A stretch of DNA of 64,000 bases from positions 22,962-86,961 of the forward strand of contig JACFOH010000007.1 in NCBI GenBank assembly GCA_019454405.1, in the 5' to 3' direction. Shown piece by piece: positions 55,026-64,000 of this stretch (position 1 is the first letter of the stretch; every line of letters begins with the position of its first letter). A program made the position numbers and the translations under genes. This DNA comes from Promineifilum sp. (lineage in GTDB: Bacteria; Chloroflexota; Anaerolineae; Promineifilales; Promineifilaceae). Under the pieces are notes generated by a model that saw only the letters and a program-made list of their open reading frames with translations, did not search any database and was not told where the DNA came from.

Positions 55026-55919
55026 ATGACGCTCTCAATGGTCATCCCCGATCTCCTGATGGTCGAGGCCGGACGACTACTCATGGCCAACGAGCTTGCC
55101 ATCGTGCAAACCTATTGGCCCGATCTTCGCCTGTCAACCGAGGCAAGGGCCGTGCACGAGACGCGCAAGGCGATCCGGCGCACGTTCACGCTTTTTAAGC
55201 TATTCGCCCCGTTTTTCGCCGGCGGAGAACTGGACCCACACCGGCGCGGCCTGCGCAAGATCATGCGACGACTGGCTCCCTGCCGCGATACAACCGTCTT
55301 CCGTATGAAGCTGGCAATCTATAACGAGACCGCCGAACGGTCGCTAACTGAGCTGGCCGGCGATTGGGATACGAAACAGATCGCGGCCGATGATGCCTTG
55401 CGCCAATATCTGGCCCGACCTTCGGTCGCCGCTGTTCTCGAACGTTATGCACAATTGACAGGCACCGCCGGTTCGGGGTTGCCCGCCGCGAGCGACAATG
55501 CCGCCCCTGTCCGAGTCCGCCATGCCCTGCCTGCGATGGTCTTCCAGAGACTCGGGACCGTGCAAGCTTACGGGGATCTGCTGCCCGACGCCACCGAGGA
55601 CCAACTTCATCAATTACGTATCCAGTTCAAGGAACTGCGCTATACGCTATCTTTCTTCAAAGAAGTCTTGGGAGAAGCGGGCAACGCGTTCATCGAGGTC
55701 AGCCGATCGATGCAAGATTTCCTGGGCGATCTGAACGACGCCCGCGTCGCCGTCGATCTGATGGCCAAGACAGAGGAACATCGCGAGGAAGCGGCCATCT
55801 ATCGCGCGTTCCAGCAATCCAGGTTGGAGGAACTGATGGCCGAAGCGCCGGAACGCTACGCTGATTTCGATCAGCCGGCACTGCGCCTGGAACTGGCGAC
55901 GGCTTTGGCCACTTTATAA
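55026..55919 (+). CDS. CHAD domain-containing protein
   Basis: CHAD domains are all-helical and bind inorganic polyphosphate through conserved His/Arg/Lys. Seen here are VHETRKAIRRTFTLFKLF near the N-terminus and the second repeat LHQLRIQFKELRYTLSFFKEVLG followed by DFLGDLNDARVAVDLM. The start is placed at ATG 55026, where the domain begins; the frame stays open upstream to 54858. 297 residues, typical. No CYTH domain or polyphosphate kinase gene is adjacent. Confidence 0.9.
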   Translation: MTLSMVIPDLLMVEAGRLLMANELAIVQTYWPDLRLSTEARAVHETRKAIRRTFTLFKLFAPFFAGGELDPHRRGLRKIMRRLAPCRDTTVFRMKLAIYNETAERSLTELAGDWDTKQIAADDALRQYLARPSVAAVLERYAQLTGTAGSGLPAASDNAAPVRVRHALPAMVFQRLGTVQAYGDLLPDATEDQLHQLRIQFKELRYTLSFFKEVLGEAGNAFIEVSRSMQDFLGDLNDARVAVDLMAKTEEHREEAAIYRAFQQSRLEELMAEAPERYADFDQPALRLELATALATL

Positions 55920-55952
55920 ATCCAATTTGACATAATGGGAAACGCGATCGCT

Positions 55953-57608
55953 TTAATCACGCCGGTTATGCCGCTCGCGCCGGTGTTCCAGATAGAGCAA
56001 CGTGGCCGAGAGAATCCCCGCGGCCGAGACAATGCTCCAGCCCAATTGGCTGACACGCTTCTCCATCTGCTCCTGCCGGTGCAACGCTTCGTGGTCTGTC
56101 TTTAACTGGACGCGCAACCGGCCCTTCTCAGCCTCCTCCAACAATCGTTGGATGCGCAGCGGGGTTTCCAGGTAGGGGCGTATGATCTCCACCAGACCGA
56201 ACAATCCACGCTCGCGCAACTCAGCCAGACTCTGGTCCTGAATGAGCCGGCGGCCGAAGCGTTCCATCGTTCGCCACGGATTGATCTGGGGATCAAGCTG
56301 TGAAACCAGCCCGGAAATCATCCCCAGGGCGCGGCCAAGATAGATGAAATCCTGAGGGATCTGGAACGGGAAGGAGAACAGAAGATCGCGAAACTCGCGA
56401 CCGATAGCTTCGACTTCCTTGGGATCGGGTTGAGTCAAATCGAGCAGGTTCCGGCCCCAGATATGATTGAGGATAACCTCCTGGGCCTCGGTAATCCGAT
56501 CTATGTCCGCGCCCGGCAGGAAGAAGCCCAAATCATGATAAGCCTCGGTAAGCTGGCTGGCGCTACGCTGGCTGACGCCGATGAGCACCTTACGCAGATT
56601 CTCTCCGACAGTCTCCGGCAAGCGAACCGCCATACCGAAATCGACGAAGATCAGCTGAAAGCCTCGTTCGCCGTCAGGTTCAGCAGGGGTGAGAGGCGTC
56701 GGCCGGACGAAGAGGTTGCCGGGGTGGGGATCGGCATGAAAAAACTCGGCCACAAATACCTGCTTGAAGTAGGCCTCAAGCAGCAGACTGGCTACATCCC
56801 TGGAGTCAATCCCCGCGCGAGTCAAACCGTCCACGTCAGCGATCTTTAGCGCTTCTACGTCCTCCAGCACGACGACGCGGCGAGTAGAATGTTCGCGGTA
56901 GACCTTGGGGATGTAGATGTTGGGGTTATCGGCATGGATACGGGCAAATTCTTCGGCGTTGTCCGCCTCAGACTCATAATCCAACTCTTCCCAGAGCGTG
57001 CGAGCGAACTCCTCCATGAGGGCCGGGACATCCGCTCGCTTGCGAATCGGCTTGTAGCGCATGAGCCAGCGGGCGACAACCCGCAACGCGGCCAGATCGG
57101 TACGCACCAGAAATTCGATCTGTGGTCGCTGCACTTTGATGACGACTGACGCGCCCGGCCCGCTCTCGCCGCGCGGGGGTTTCAGTCGGGCGCGGTAGAC
57201 CTGCCCCAGAGAGGCAGCAGCCAACGGCTGTGGCTCAATCGATTCAAAGCGTCGGTCGATATCGCCTAATTCCTGCCGCAACAAGCCCATGATGATCTTT
57301 GTATCGGCCGCCGGCACTTCGTCTTGCAGCCCTTTCAGTTCTGCGGTCACCTCCAACGGCAAGACATCGACGCGCGCGCTAAGGAACTGGCCAAGCTTGA
57401 TCATCACCCCGCCCATCTCGATGGCCAAACCGCGAAATTCACGAGCCAGTTCGCGAAAACGCTCCGGCCGGGTAGCCAGCGCTCGCTGGCGTGCCACCGG
57501 CAGCCGGCGCATCATCAGGTCCCACCAGACGATGTTGGCGATGACGCCAGAGAAGAAGCGCAGAATTCGCCGGTAGCGATATTGGTCGATTTGGGTCGGA
57601 TTATCCAT
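55953..57608 (-). CDS. UbiB/AarF/ABC1-family kinase-like protein
   Basis: An atypical kinase-like protein; homologues support quinone biosynthesis or isoprenoid lipid handling. It shows the family motifs IKLGQFLSARVDVLP, SLGQVYRARL (Ala-rich nucleotide loop), the VIKVQRP lysine, EELDYESEADNAEEF, FHADPHPGNLF and VDFGMAVRLP. The C-terminus has a hydrophobic helix (WSIVSAAGILSATLLYL) and a basic end, so it is membrane-anchored. 551 residues. Converges with the CHAD gene. Confidence 0.92.
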   Translation of the reverse strand: MDNPTQIDQYRYRRILRFFSGVIANIVWWDLMMRRLPVARQRALATRPERFRELAREFRGLAIEMGGVMIKLGQFLSARVDVLPLEVTAELKGLQDEVPAADTKIIMGLLRQELGDIDRRFESIEPQPLAAASLGQVYRARLKPPRGESGPGASVVIKVQRPQIEFLVRTDLAALRVVARWLMRYKPIRKRADVPALMEEFARTLWEELDYESEADNAEEFARIHADNPNIYIPKVYREHSTRRVVVLEDVEALKIADVDGLTRAGIDSRDVASLLLEAYFKQVFVAEFFHADPHPGNLFVRPTPLTPAEPDGERGFQLIFVDFGMAVRLPETVGENLRKVLIGVSQRSASQLTEAYHDLGFFLPGADIDRITEAQEVILNHIWGRNLLDLTQPDPKEVEAIGREFRDLLFSFPFQIPQDFIYLGRALGMISGLVSQLDPQINPWRTMERFGRRLIQDQSLAELRERGLFGLVEIIRPYLETPLRIQRLLEEAEKGRLRVQLKTDHEALHRQEQMEKRVSQLGWSIVSAAGILSATLLYLEHRRERHNRRD

Positions 57609-57774
57609 TCCGTGGTACGACGGCCGCCGCGGGAACGATCACTTCCCTTTTCCTGCCAACGACGGGCCTCGATTTACCCACCATTGTAGCAGATTCCGCC
57701 AGGGTTTGCCTCGTTCCCTCCACCCGATTCAGACGAAGAAACCAGAATCGTTCATCTAATCGCTAATGCCTGTA

Positions 57775-57810
57775 GAAAGCAAAATCCGCATGTACGACTA
57801 CATGCGGATG
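57775..57810 (-). terminator. Terminator of tRNA-Glu
   Basis: An 11-bp perfect stem (57784-57794 with 57799-57809), 4-nt loop, followed on the minus strand by TTTTGCTTT. It begins 3 nt after the tRNA discriminator. Confidence 0.9.
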
Positions 57811-57811
57811 A

Positions 57812-57884
57812 TGCCCCATAGGGGACTCGAACCCCTGTTTCGGCCTTGAGAGGGCCGCGTCCTGGGCCACTAGACGAATGGGGC
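57812..57884 (-). tRNA. tRNA-Glu (anticodon CTC)
   Basis: The minus strand reads GCCCCATTCGTCTAGTGGCCCAG. The acceptor GCCCCAT pairs with ATGGGGC; the anticodon stem CGGCC/GGCCG encloses CTCTCAA with CTC. The T arm is AGGGG/CCCCT around TTCGAGT. Discriminator A at 57812; CCA not encoded. It shares the D-arm pattern of E. coli tRNA-Glu. Confidence 0.95.
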
Positions 57885-57944
57885 CAGCGAGGAGGAATTC
57901 TAACAGAGGCGAGGGTTGGTGTCAAACAGCGAGAAGGCCACCTC

Positions 57945-59249
57945 TCAGGTCGCTGGCGGCTTGGCAATCAAGACCTTATCGATACGATTTCCGTCCATAT
58001 CGACGACCTCGAAGCGATAATCTTCCCATTCAACCCGATCGCCAACCCGTGGCAAACGGCCGATCAGCGATACGATGAACCCGCCCAGCGTCTGGTAATC
58101 TCCCTCGTCGGGCAACTCATCAACGTCAAGCAAATCCTTCAGATCATCGACATCAAGCGAGCCGTCCACCAGGTAGGAACCGTCTTCGCGCTCGACGATC
58201 GGCGGTTCAGCGATCTCTTCCGCCGTCGGAATGTCGCCGACGATGGCTTCCATCATATCGATAAGCGTCACCATGCCTTCGACGCCGCCAAACTCATCGA
58301 CCAGCAAGGCCCCCTGTATCCCCGTCTGTTTAAATCGTTCCAAGGCCCGCAGAGCGAGCATCGTCTCGGGCAGGAACAGAGGCGGCCGGAGGACGGCCCT
58401 GAGATCAAACGGCTTTCCGGCCCAGCTATCGGGCAGCAGATCCTTGGCGTCAACCGTGCCGATGACCCGATCGAGTGTGCCATCACATACCGGGAAGCGG
58501 GAATGATGGGATTGGCTGATCGTCTCGCGAATGACTTCTTCCGGATCATTGATATCGAGCCAGGCGATCTCCGTTCGCGGCGTCATTAACGAGCGCAGTT
58601 GCTTGTCGCCGAAACGAAAGATACTTTCCACCATGTCGCGCTCCACTTCCTCAAAAACCCCAGCCTGCGCCCCCTGTTCCACCAGAACCTTGATCTCTTC
58701 CTCGGTGACGGTCGTCTCGCTCAGATCGCCTTTGATACCGAGAACGCGCAAGAAGAACATAGTCGCCAGGGTGAGCAAACGCACGAGCGGCCGGGCAACA
58801 CTCGCCAGGAGACTCATCGGCCGGGCTAGCGCAGCGGCAAAACGCTCCGGGTTGCGCAAAGCCAAACGTTTGGGCACCAACTCGCCCAATACCACATTGA
58901 AGAAAGTAATCGTGCCCACAACCACAGCCAGGGCGATCGTCCGGCTATAAGGCTCAAGTACCTCTACATGCGCGATCAGTTGTGCGAGCGCGTCCGTAAG
59001 CGAAGCGCTGCCAAACGCGCCGATCAGAATGCCGATAAGTGTGATGCCAACCTGTACCGTCGATAGAAAGGCGGTCGGTTCTCGCGACAGGTGAAGGGCC
59101 ATCAGCGCTCCCTTATCGCCATTATCGACCAGCATTTGTAATCGCTCGCGACGGGAAGACACAATGGCCAACTCCGCCATCGCGAGAACGCCGCTGATCA
59201 GGGTGAGGATGACGAGGACAGAAACTTCTATAAATAATCGCGATTCCAT
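57945..59249 (-). CDS. CNNM/CorC-family membrane protein with CBS domains (hemolysin-like)
   Basis: Family linked to magnesium or other divalent cation export. From ATG 59249 (MESRLFIEVSV) it has about four hydrophobic segments in the first 150 residues, including the DUF21 core (MAELAIVSSRRERLQ and GITLIGILIGAFG). Two CBS domains follow (MTPRTEIAWLDINDPEEVI ... ALLVDEFGGVEGMVTLIDMME), and a C-terminal CorC_HlyC domain (LPDEGDYQTLGGFIVSLIGRLP). The frame is open upstream to 59282. 434 residues. Confidence 0.92.
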   Translation of the reverse strand: MESRLFIEVSVLVILTLISGVLAMAELAIVSSRRERLQMLVDNGDKGALMALHLSREPTAFLSTVQVGITLIGILIGAFGSASLTDALAQLIAHVEVLEPYSRTIALAVVVGTITFFNVVLGELVPKRLALRNPERFAAALARPMSLLASVARPLVRLLTLATMFFLRVLGIKGDLSETTVTEEEIKVLVEQGAQAGVFEEVERDMVESIFRFGDKQLRSLMTPRTEIAWLDINDPEEVIRETISQSHHSRFPVCDGTLDRVIGTVDAKDLLPDSWAGKPFDLRAVLRPPLFLPETMLALRALERFKQTGIQGALLVDEFGGVEGMVTLIDMMEAIVGDIPTAEEIAEPPIVEREDGSYLVDGSLDVDDLKDLLDVDELPDEGDYQTLGGFIVSLIGRLPRVGDRVEWEDYRFEVVDMDGNRIDKVLIAKPPAT

Positions 59250-59373
59250 AGGCCGCCAAATGCCCGGATATGACCGCAGCACCTGATAAAAGTATAAACG
59301 ATGATGCCCAGGCGCGGGAGACTGAAAACAGCTTTGGCTGTCCCAAAGCGCTCGATGTAATAGAATTGGTTAT

Positions 59374-61665
59374 ATGGATTTACTTGATAACCTGAACCCG
59401 GCCCAACGTGCGGCCGTCGGCGCGCCTCCCGGAGCCATCCTTGTCGTCGCCGGACCCGGCAGCGGCAAGACCCGCGTCCTGACCCATCGCATCGCCTATC
59501 TGATCAGCGCAATGCACGTCTCCCCTTGGCACATCATGGCTGTCACCTTCACCAATAAGGCGGCGCGGGAGATGGAGCATCGTATCGAACAGCTGCTCGA
59601 CGGACGGCCGCAGGGGCTTCTCATGGGCACTTTCCACGCTATCTGCGCCCGCATCCTGCGCCGTGAAGTCGATAATTTAACGCATTATCAGCGCGACTTC
59701 GTCATTTTCGATACGGCAGACCAACTCCAGGTTGTGAAGCATGTCCTGGCAGAACTCAATATCGACAACAAAAAATTCCCGCCGGGCAAGATGCTCAACG
59801 GCATCAGCAGCGCCAAAAACGATCTGATATCGCCCGCGGAATATACAGCCACAAACTACGTCAGCGAGGTGACCCGCCGCGTCTACGAACGCTACCAACT
59901 GACGCTTCAGGCTAACAACGCGATGGACTTCGATGACCTGCTGATGAACACTGTGCTGCTCTTCGACGAGCGGCCGGACGTATTGGCAAAGTATCAGGAG
60001 CGTTATCGCCACATCCTGGTCGACGAATTCCAGGATACAAACGCCACGCAATACCGCCTTCTGCGCCAGTTAGCCGGCGAACAGAACAGTATCTTCGCCG
60101 TCGGGGACTCCGACCAGTCGATCTACAAATGGCGCGGGGCCGACTATCGTAACATCCAGAACTTCTACCGTGATTTCCCACAGTCCCAGACGATCCTCCT
60201 CGAGCAAAACTACCGGTCGACACAGGTCATTCTGGACGCAGCCATCGAGGTGATCCGCCGCAATCGCGACCACATCCCCAAGAAGCTTTTCACCGAGCGA
60301 CCGGGAGGCTCGAAAATCATCATTCGCGAGGCCTATAACGAATCGGACGAGGCGGCCACGGTTGTCAACACCATCGAAAGCTTGATGCTACAGGGCTATA
60401 ACGGCAACGCCTTCGCCGTGATGTATCGCACCAATGCCCAATCCCGCGCTATCGAGGAAGCTTTCGTGCAGGCGGGCATCCCGTATCGGCTGGTTGGGGC
60501 CACCCAGTTCTACCAACGGCGCGAGATCAAGGACATCATCGCCTACCTGCGGCTCGTTCACAACCCGCTTGACGCCGTGAGCTTCAACAGGGTAATCAAC
60601 ACTCCAATGCGCGGCATTGGACAGCAGACCCAGACGCAGTTTGCCGCTTGGGCGGCCGCCCTGGAATTACAACCGGGAGAGGCGCTCGTCAGGTTGGCGA
60701 CCGACCCCGACGTGCAACACCCGTTCAACGGCCGCGCCTACAGCGCCCTCTACGCGTTTGGAGGCCTGTTCGCCGGGTGGCTGGCTTTGCGCGACCGGGT
60801 CAGCGTTGGCGATTTGTTGGATGCCATCCTGGAGCAAACAAACTATCGCGCCTACCTGGAAGACGGCACAGAGGAGGGCGAGGAACGCTGGGCCAACGTC
60901 ATGGAGTTGCGCAGTGTGGCGGAGATCGGCGGCGACATAGCTCTGAGCGACTTCCTGGAGCAGGTGGCCCTCGTGGCTGAGACCGATAACCTCGACCATG
61001 AGGCTCAGGCTCCGACCCTGTTAACACTCCATGCCGCCAAGGGGCTGGAATTTCCCATCGTCTTCATCACCGGCCTGGAAGAAGGCCTCCTGCCCCATAG
61101 CCGATCAATGGATAGCGAGGATGAATTAGCCGAGGAACGCCGCCTGTTCTATGTCGGCCTGACTCGCGCTCGTGACGCTGTTTACCTGTCACACGCGTTC
61201 CGGCGGACATCGTGGGGCGACAGCTCGGTGGCCGTGCCGTCGCGCTTCCTGGCCGATATTCCCGAAGAGTTCATCGACGGACAGCGGCCTAGCGCACGCC
61301 GGCGCGAAAGCATCGACCGGGCCAGCACATGGGATACAGGCCGGAAAAGCTGGAATAACAACCAGGCACGACAACAGACGGCCTGGGGCGATCATGAACG
61401 CCGCTCGCCAGCCCGGCCTGAGCAAGCCCGGCCGGCGGAATCGCGCTTGCCGGAGCCGTATAGCCGGACGGAGGAGCCACGAGCGGACCGCCCGGCCAAC
61501 CCAAACTTCAAAACAGGTCAAAAGGTACGCCACGGCAAGTTCGGCGAGGGCACGGTGATCGAGAGCAAAATAACCGGCTCGGATGAAGAAGTGACCGTAG
61601 CCTTCCCCGGCATCGGCATCAAACGACTGGCGGCCAGCATCGCCGGACTGGAAGCGGTCGGCTAG
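59374..61665 (+). CDS. pcrA: UvrD/PcrA-type ATP-dependent DNA helicase
   Basis: A superfamily 1A 3'-5' helicase. It begins LDNLNPAQRAAVGAPPG. Motif I is GPGSGKTRVLTHRI, motif II VDEFQDTN, motif III GDSDQSIYKWRGAD and motif IV ILLEQNYRST; motifs V and VI are TLHAAKGLEFPIVFITGLEEGLLPH and EERRLFYVGLTRARD. The C-terminal domain after an Arg/Pro-rich linker (about 640-715) is the PcrA type that binds RNA polymerase (GQKVRHGKFGEGTVIE). 763 residues. The NYN nuclease gene begins 5 bp downstream. Confidence 0.95.
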   Translation: MDLLDNLNPAQRAAVGAPPGAILVVAGPGSGKTRVLTHRIAYLISAMHVSPWHIMAVTFTNKAAREMEHRIEQLLDGRPQGLLMGTFHAICARILRREVDNLTHYQRDFVIFDTADQLQVVKHVLAELNIDNKKFPPGKMLNGISSAKNDLISPAEYTATNYVSEVTRRVYERYQLTLQANNAMDFDDLLMNTVLLFDERPDVLAKYQERYRHILVDEFQDTNATQYRLLRQLAGEQNSIFAVGDSDQSIYKWRGADYRNIQNFYRDFPQSQTILLEQNYRSTQVILDAAIEVIRRNRDHIPKKLFTERPGGSKIIIREAYNESDEAATVVNTIESLMLQGYNGNAFAVMYRTNAQSRAIEEAFVQAGIPYRLVGATQFYQRREIKDIIAYLRLVHNPLDAVSFNRVINTPMRGIGQQTQTQFAAWAAALELQPGEALVRLATDPDVQHPFNGRAYSALYAFGGLFAGWLALRDRVSVGDLLDAILEQTNYRAYLEDGTEEGEERWANVMELRSVAEIGGDIALSDFLEQVALVAETDNLDHEAQAPTLLTLHAAKGLEFPIVFITGLEEGLLPHSRSMDSEDELAEERRLFYVGLTRARDAVYLSHAFRRTSWGDSSVAVPSRFLADIPEEFIDGQRPSARRRESIDRASTWDTGRKSWNNNQARQQTAWGDHERRSPARPEQARPAESRLPEPYSRTEEPRADRPANPNFKTGQKVRHGKFGEGTVIESKITGSDEEVTVAFPGIGIKRLAASIAGLEAVG

Positions 61666-61670
61666 AGGCG

Positions 61671-62288
61671 ATGAACTACCTGATCGACGGCCATAACCTG
61701 ATCGCGCGGACGCCCGGTCTGTCGCTGGAAGATCCCGACGACGAAGCCCAACTGGTGCAACTGCTGCGCCGCTGGGCGATGGCCGATCGGCGTCGCAAGG
61801 TGACGGTGATCTTCGATGCCGGGTTACCAGCCGGGGTAGACAAACAGCTGTCGGGCGGCGGGGTCAAAGTCATTTTCGCCCCCAATAATTCGTCGGCCGA
61901 TGCCGTTCTGATCCGTCGCATCAAAGCCATCGGCAACCCGCCAGAATATATAATCGTGACCAGCGACCAGGAAATAACCAAGGCGGCCGCGCGCCGGCGG
62001 GTACCTGTGCAAAGCTCGGAAGCGTTCGCCGCCGAAATGATCACCGATCGCCGTCTTAAGAAGGACGAGGCAGAACAGACAGAGCGCCCGGATGCTTCGG
62101 CCATGAGTCCGGAAGAGCTGAAGGAGTGGCTGGCGATCTTCGGCCCGGAACCGGAAACGCCTCGCCCGCAACGGCGCGCCCCCAAGCCAAAACCAGCCAC
62201 GCCGGCGGCGCCAAAGCGCAAATCACAAGAAGAGCGAGAGGCCGAAGAGATAGAGGAATGGTTGCGACTCTTCGGATACAAAAAGTAA
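61671..62288 (+). CDS. NYN (PIN-like) domain RNA nuclease, YacP-like
   Basis: 205 residues. The NYN/PIN fold has acidic metal-binding residues: NYLIDGHNLIAR (Asp6), KVTVIFDAGLP, NSSADAVLIRRI and IVTSDQEITKAA. YacP/Rae1 proteins cut mRNA on the ribosome in Firmicutes; equivalence here is inference. The C-terminal half is charged and Pro/Lys-rich, ending REAEEIEEWLRLFGYKK. It is co-transcribed with the helicase. Confidence 0.88.
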   Translation: MNYLIDGHNLIARTPGLSLEDPDDEAQLVQLLRRWAMADRRRKVTVIFDAGLPAGVDKQLSGGGVKVIFAPNNSSADAVLIRRIKAIGNPPEYIIVTSDQEITKAAARRRVPVQSSEAFAAEMITDRRLKKDEAEQTERPDASAMSPEELKEWLAIFGPEPETPRPQRRAPKPKPATPAAPKRKSQEEREAEEIEEWLRLFGYKK

Positions 62289-62335
62289 TACCTGCCGCGC
62301 CGGCTCTCTCATCCACACTGTGAAAACAGGTGAAT

Positions 62336-63397
62336 TTATGTCAACTTCTTATAATGGATATCCGATAGCCGGCGCAAGCGATCGGCCGCCTGCTCAGCAG
62401 TCAGATCGCGCTGAGCTTCCCCCAACAACTCGTAACCGACCATAAACTTTCTGATGGTTGCCGAGCGCAACAGAGGCGGCAGAAAATGAGCGTGCAGTTG
62501 CCAATGATCCTGGGAGTCGGGCTGATAGGGGGCGCCATGCCAGCCCATCGAATAGGGGAATGAGGTATGGAAGAGATTATCATAGCGGGTGAGGAGCCGC
62601 TTGAGAATCTCCGCCAGAGAGAGGCGTTCGCCTTCCTGTAAATCGGGCAGGCGCAGGATATGACGGCGACGCGGCAGCAGAAGCGTCTCAAACGGCCAGA
62701 CCGCCCAGTAAGGCACAACGACCAGCCAGTCATCATTCTCGATAACGACCCGCTCACGTAGTTCAAGTTCCAGCGCAGCGTAATCGACCAACAACGGCCG
62801 TCCCTCGGCCGCATAATACTCCCATTGGCTCCGGTCCTCTTTAGCCGGTTCATTGGGCAACGTATCGATGCCCCATACCTGGCCGTGGGGATGCGGATTG
62901 GAGCAGCCCATCATCTCGCCCTTGTTCTCGAACAACTGAACCCAGCGATAATCGCGGCCCAGATCGAGCGTCTGCTCGATCCATGTCTCGACAACGCGAA
63001 CGATGGCCGTCAGATCCATTTCCGGCAACGTCAGATCGTGGCGGGGCGAGAAACAAATGACGCGGGCAGTTCCGGGGACCGTCTGGGCGCGCAATAAGGA
63101 GCGCGGACCGGCATCAGCCAGGCCGGTTACCGGCGGAACATTGGGCAACACGGCAGCATAATCATTGGTGAAGACAAAGGTATCGCGGTATTCCGGGTTG
63201 CGGACGCCTCCGGCCCGCTCATTTCCCGGGCACAGATAACAGGTCGGATCATACGGCGGGCGCACCCCGTCATCGAGGTCTTCAACCTGGCCCTGCCACG
63301 GCCGTTGAAGGCGATGGGGCGACACTTGCACCCATTCCCCGGTCAATGGGTTACGGCGACGATGGGGATAAAGAGTTGGATCGAAGGTCATAGGCAT
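62336..63397 (-). CDS. galT: Galactose-1-phosphate uridylyltransferase
   Basis: Leloir-pathway enzyme transferring UMP from UDP-glucose to galactose 1-phosphate. It has the N-terminal [21 protein letters not shown], a possible zinc site (CYLCPGN), the nucleophile motif HPHGQVW and the second-half histidine pattern (WHGAPY, HAHFLPP). About 353 residues from ATG 63397; ATG 63391 or 63439 are alternatives. No galK or galE neighbour is in the window. Confidence 0.94.
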   Translation of the reverse strand: MPMTFDPTLYPHRRRNPLTGEWVQVSPHRLQRPWQGQVEDLDDGVRPPYDPTCYLCPGNERAGGVRNPEYRDTFVFTNDYAAVLPNVPPVTGLADAGPRSLLRAQTVPGTARVICFSPRHDLTLPEMDLTAIVRVVETWIEQTLDLGRDYRWVQLFENKGEMMGCSNPHPHGQVWGIDTLPNEPAKEDRSQWEYYAAEGRPLLVDYAALELELRERVVIENDDWLVVVPYWAVWPFETLLLPRRRHILRLPDLQEGERLSLAEILKRLLTRYDNLFHTSFPYSMGWHGAPYQPDSQDHWQLHAHFLPPLLRSATIRKFMVGYELLGEAQRDLTAEQAADRLRRLSDIHYKKLT

Positions 63398-63484
63398 GCT
63401 TATGGTAGCGCGAATAGATCGCCGGGACAATGAAAGCAAACACGCCGGTTGCCGTATCCGACCGTCACTGGTTTAATCCCGGTC

Positions 63485-64000
63485 ATGGCCGTTATCCGCG
63501 CTTTCATTGCCGTACAATTGCCCGTCGAAGTGAAAGAGGCTCTGGGGAACGTCTCCCGCACCCTGGATAGTCAAGTCACGCGGGGCGCGGTGCGCTGGGT
63601 TCGGCCGGAACAGATGCATCTAACGCTCCGCTTCCTGGGCGATACAGATGTCCAATCATTGCCGGCCGTGCAGGCGGCACTTGACGCCGTCGCCACCGGC
63701 TACAAACCGTTCACCTTGCAGCTAGAGGGAATTGGTTGTTTCCCCAACGCGCGACGGCCGCGCGTCATCTGGGTAGGGTTATCAGACGACGCAGGTCACC
63801 TGCAACCGCTTAAGGTCGCGTTGGATGAGAGGCTTGACCCGCTCGGTTGGCTGCCGGAAGACAAGCCTTTTCGCGCCCATCTGACACTCGGTCGGGTGAA
63901 GGACGAGCGAGCCGCACAGGGCGCCGCCTGGACAGGCGACGTTCCACGCCTGCCCGTACCGGTCGACGCTATCCACCTGATCGAGAGCCGGCTACAACCG
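63485..64000 (+). CDS. thpR: RNA 2',3'-cyclic phosphodiesterase (ThpR/LigT), cut by window end
   Basis: A 2H phosphoesterase family enzyme that handles RNA 2',3'-cyclic phosphates. The two HxTx motifs are both present: HLTL within EQMHLTLRFLGD and AHLTLGRVK. The start is MAVIRAFIAVQLP. 172 codons are visible without a stop; family members are about 180-190 residues, so only the end is missing. Divergent from galT. Confidence 0.92.
   Translation, partial: MAVIRAFIAVQLPVEVKEALGNVSRTLDSQVTRGAVRWVRPEQMHLTLRFLGDTDVQSLPAVQAALDAVATGYKPFTLQLEGIGCFPNARRPRVIWVGLSDDAGHLQPLKVALDERLDPLGWLPEDKPFRAHLTLGRVKDERAAQGAAWTGDVPRLPVPVDAIHLIESRLQP

Noticed and set aside
1-64000. CRISPR array or insertion sequences
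   Set aside because: No direct repeats with regular spacing and no transposase-like reading frames were seen. The Cas4-like ORFs stand alone.

Overview
The window looks like ordinary chromosome from a Chloroflexota bacterium (Anaerolineae/Ardenticatenia-like, possibly a Promineifilum relative). The clues are moderate-to-high GC, a solute-binding lipoprotein with the VEVTRVV-type repeats after its lipobox that are frequent in this phylum, an hrcA-grpE-dnaK-dnaJ-prmA order, and a bacterial PFK fused like the eukaryotic enzyme. The phylum call is inference; no 16S gene is present. No insertion sequence, prophage, CRISPR array or plasmid signature was seen.

Layout. 1-7.1 kb, minus strand: a uracil-DNA glycosylase cut by the edge, an eRF1-like (baeRF) protein, an HtrA protease, and two adjacent phosphofructokinases (a PPi-type enzyme and a two-lobed ATP-type enzyme with a degenerate C half). 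7.1-13.4 kb: tRNA-Arg(CCT), priA, an FAH-family hydrolase, then a strong promoter with a long structured, terminator-bearing leader ahead of a four-S1-domain protein and infA. 13.4-19.3 kb: the HrcA/CIRCE-controlled chaperone operon. 19.3-27.6 kb: a polyprenyl sugar phosphotransferase, recN, a zinc-finger membrane protein, NAD kinase, hisS, a membrane-tethered Cas4-like nuclease encoded as two ORFs, and a YihY/BrkB protein. 27.7-34.3 kb: recJ, a sugar epimerase, RNase D, a beta-CASP ribonuclease and a 2-amino-3-ketobutyrate CoA ligase. 34.3-40.9 kb: HNH nuclease, LMW phosphatase, long HPF, comF, an orphan CpaF N-domain, a 54-residue Flp pilin, a NarL-type regulator, a methyltransferase, a polyprenol-phosphate sugar transferase and a RimK-like ligase.

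40.9-50.9 kb is a peptide-type ABC importer locus: one very large binding lipoprotein, two permeases, two D/F ATPase pairs and a membrane microprotein, with its own promoter, a leader terminator and internal hairpins. 51.3 kb holds tmRNA (ssrA, minus strand; tag read as ANRTHAYSALPMAA). 51.8-64 kb: an ABC-2 exporter, a J-domain coiled-coil protein, a small cysteine protein, a CHAD protein, a UbiB/AarF kinase-like protein, tRNA-Glu(CTC), a CNNM/CorC protein, a PcrA/UvrD helicase, a NYN nuclease, galT and a truncated 2'-5' RNA ligase-type phosphodiesterase.

The items I rate most worth a second look are the split membrane Cas4-like nuclease, the Flp pilin with an orphan CpaF N-terminal domain next to comF, the eukaryote-like PFK beside a PPi-PFK, and the structured leader upstream of the S1 gene. 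All functional claims come from reading motifs by eye; no database search was possible.
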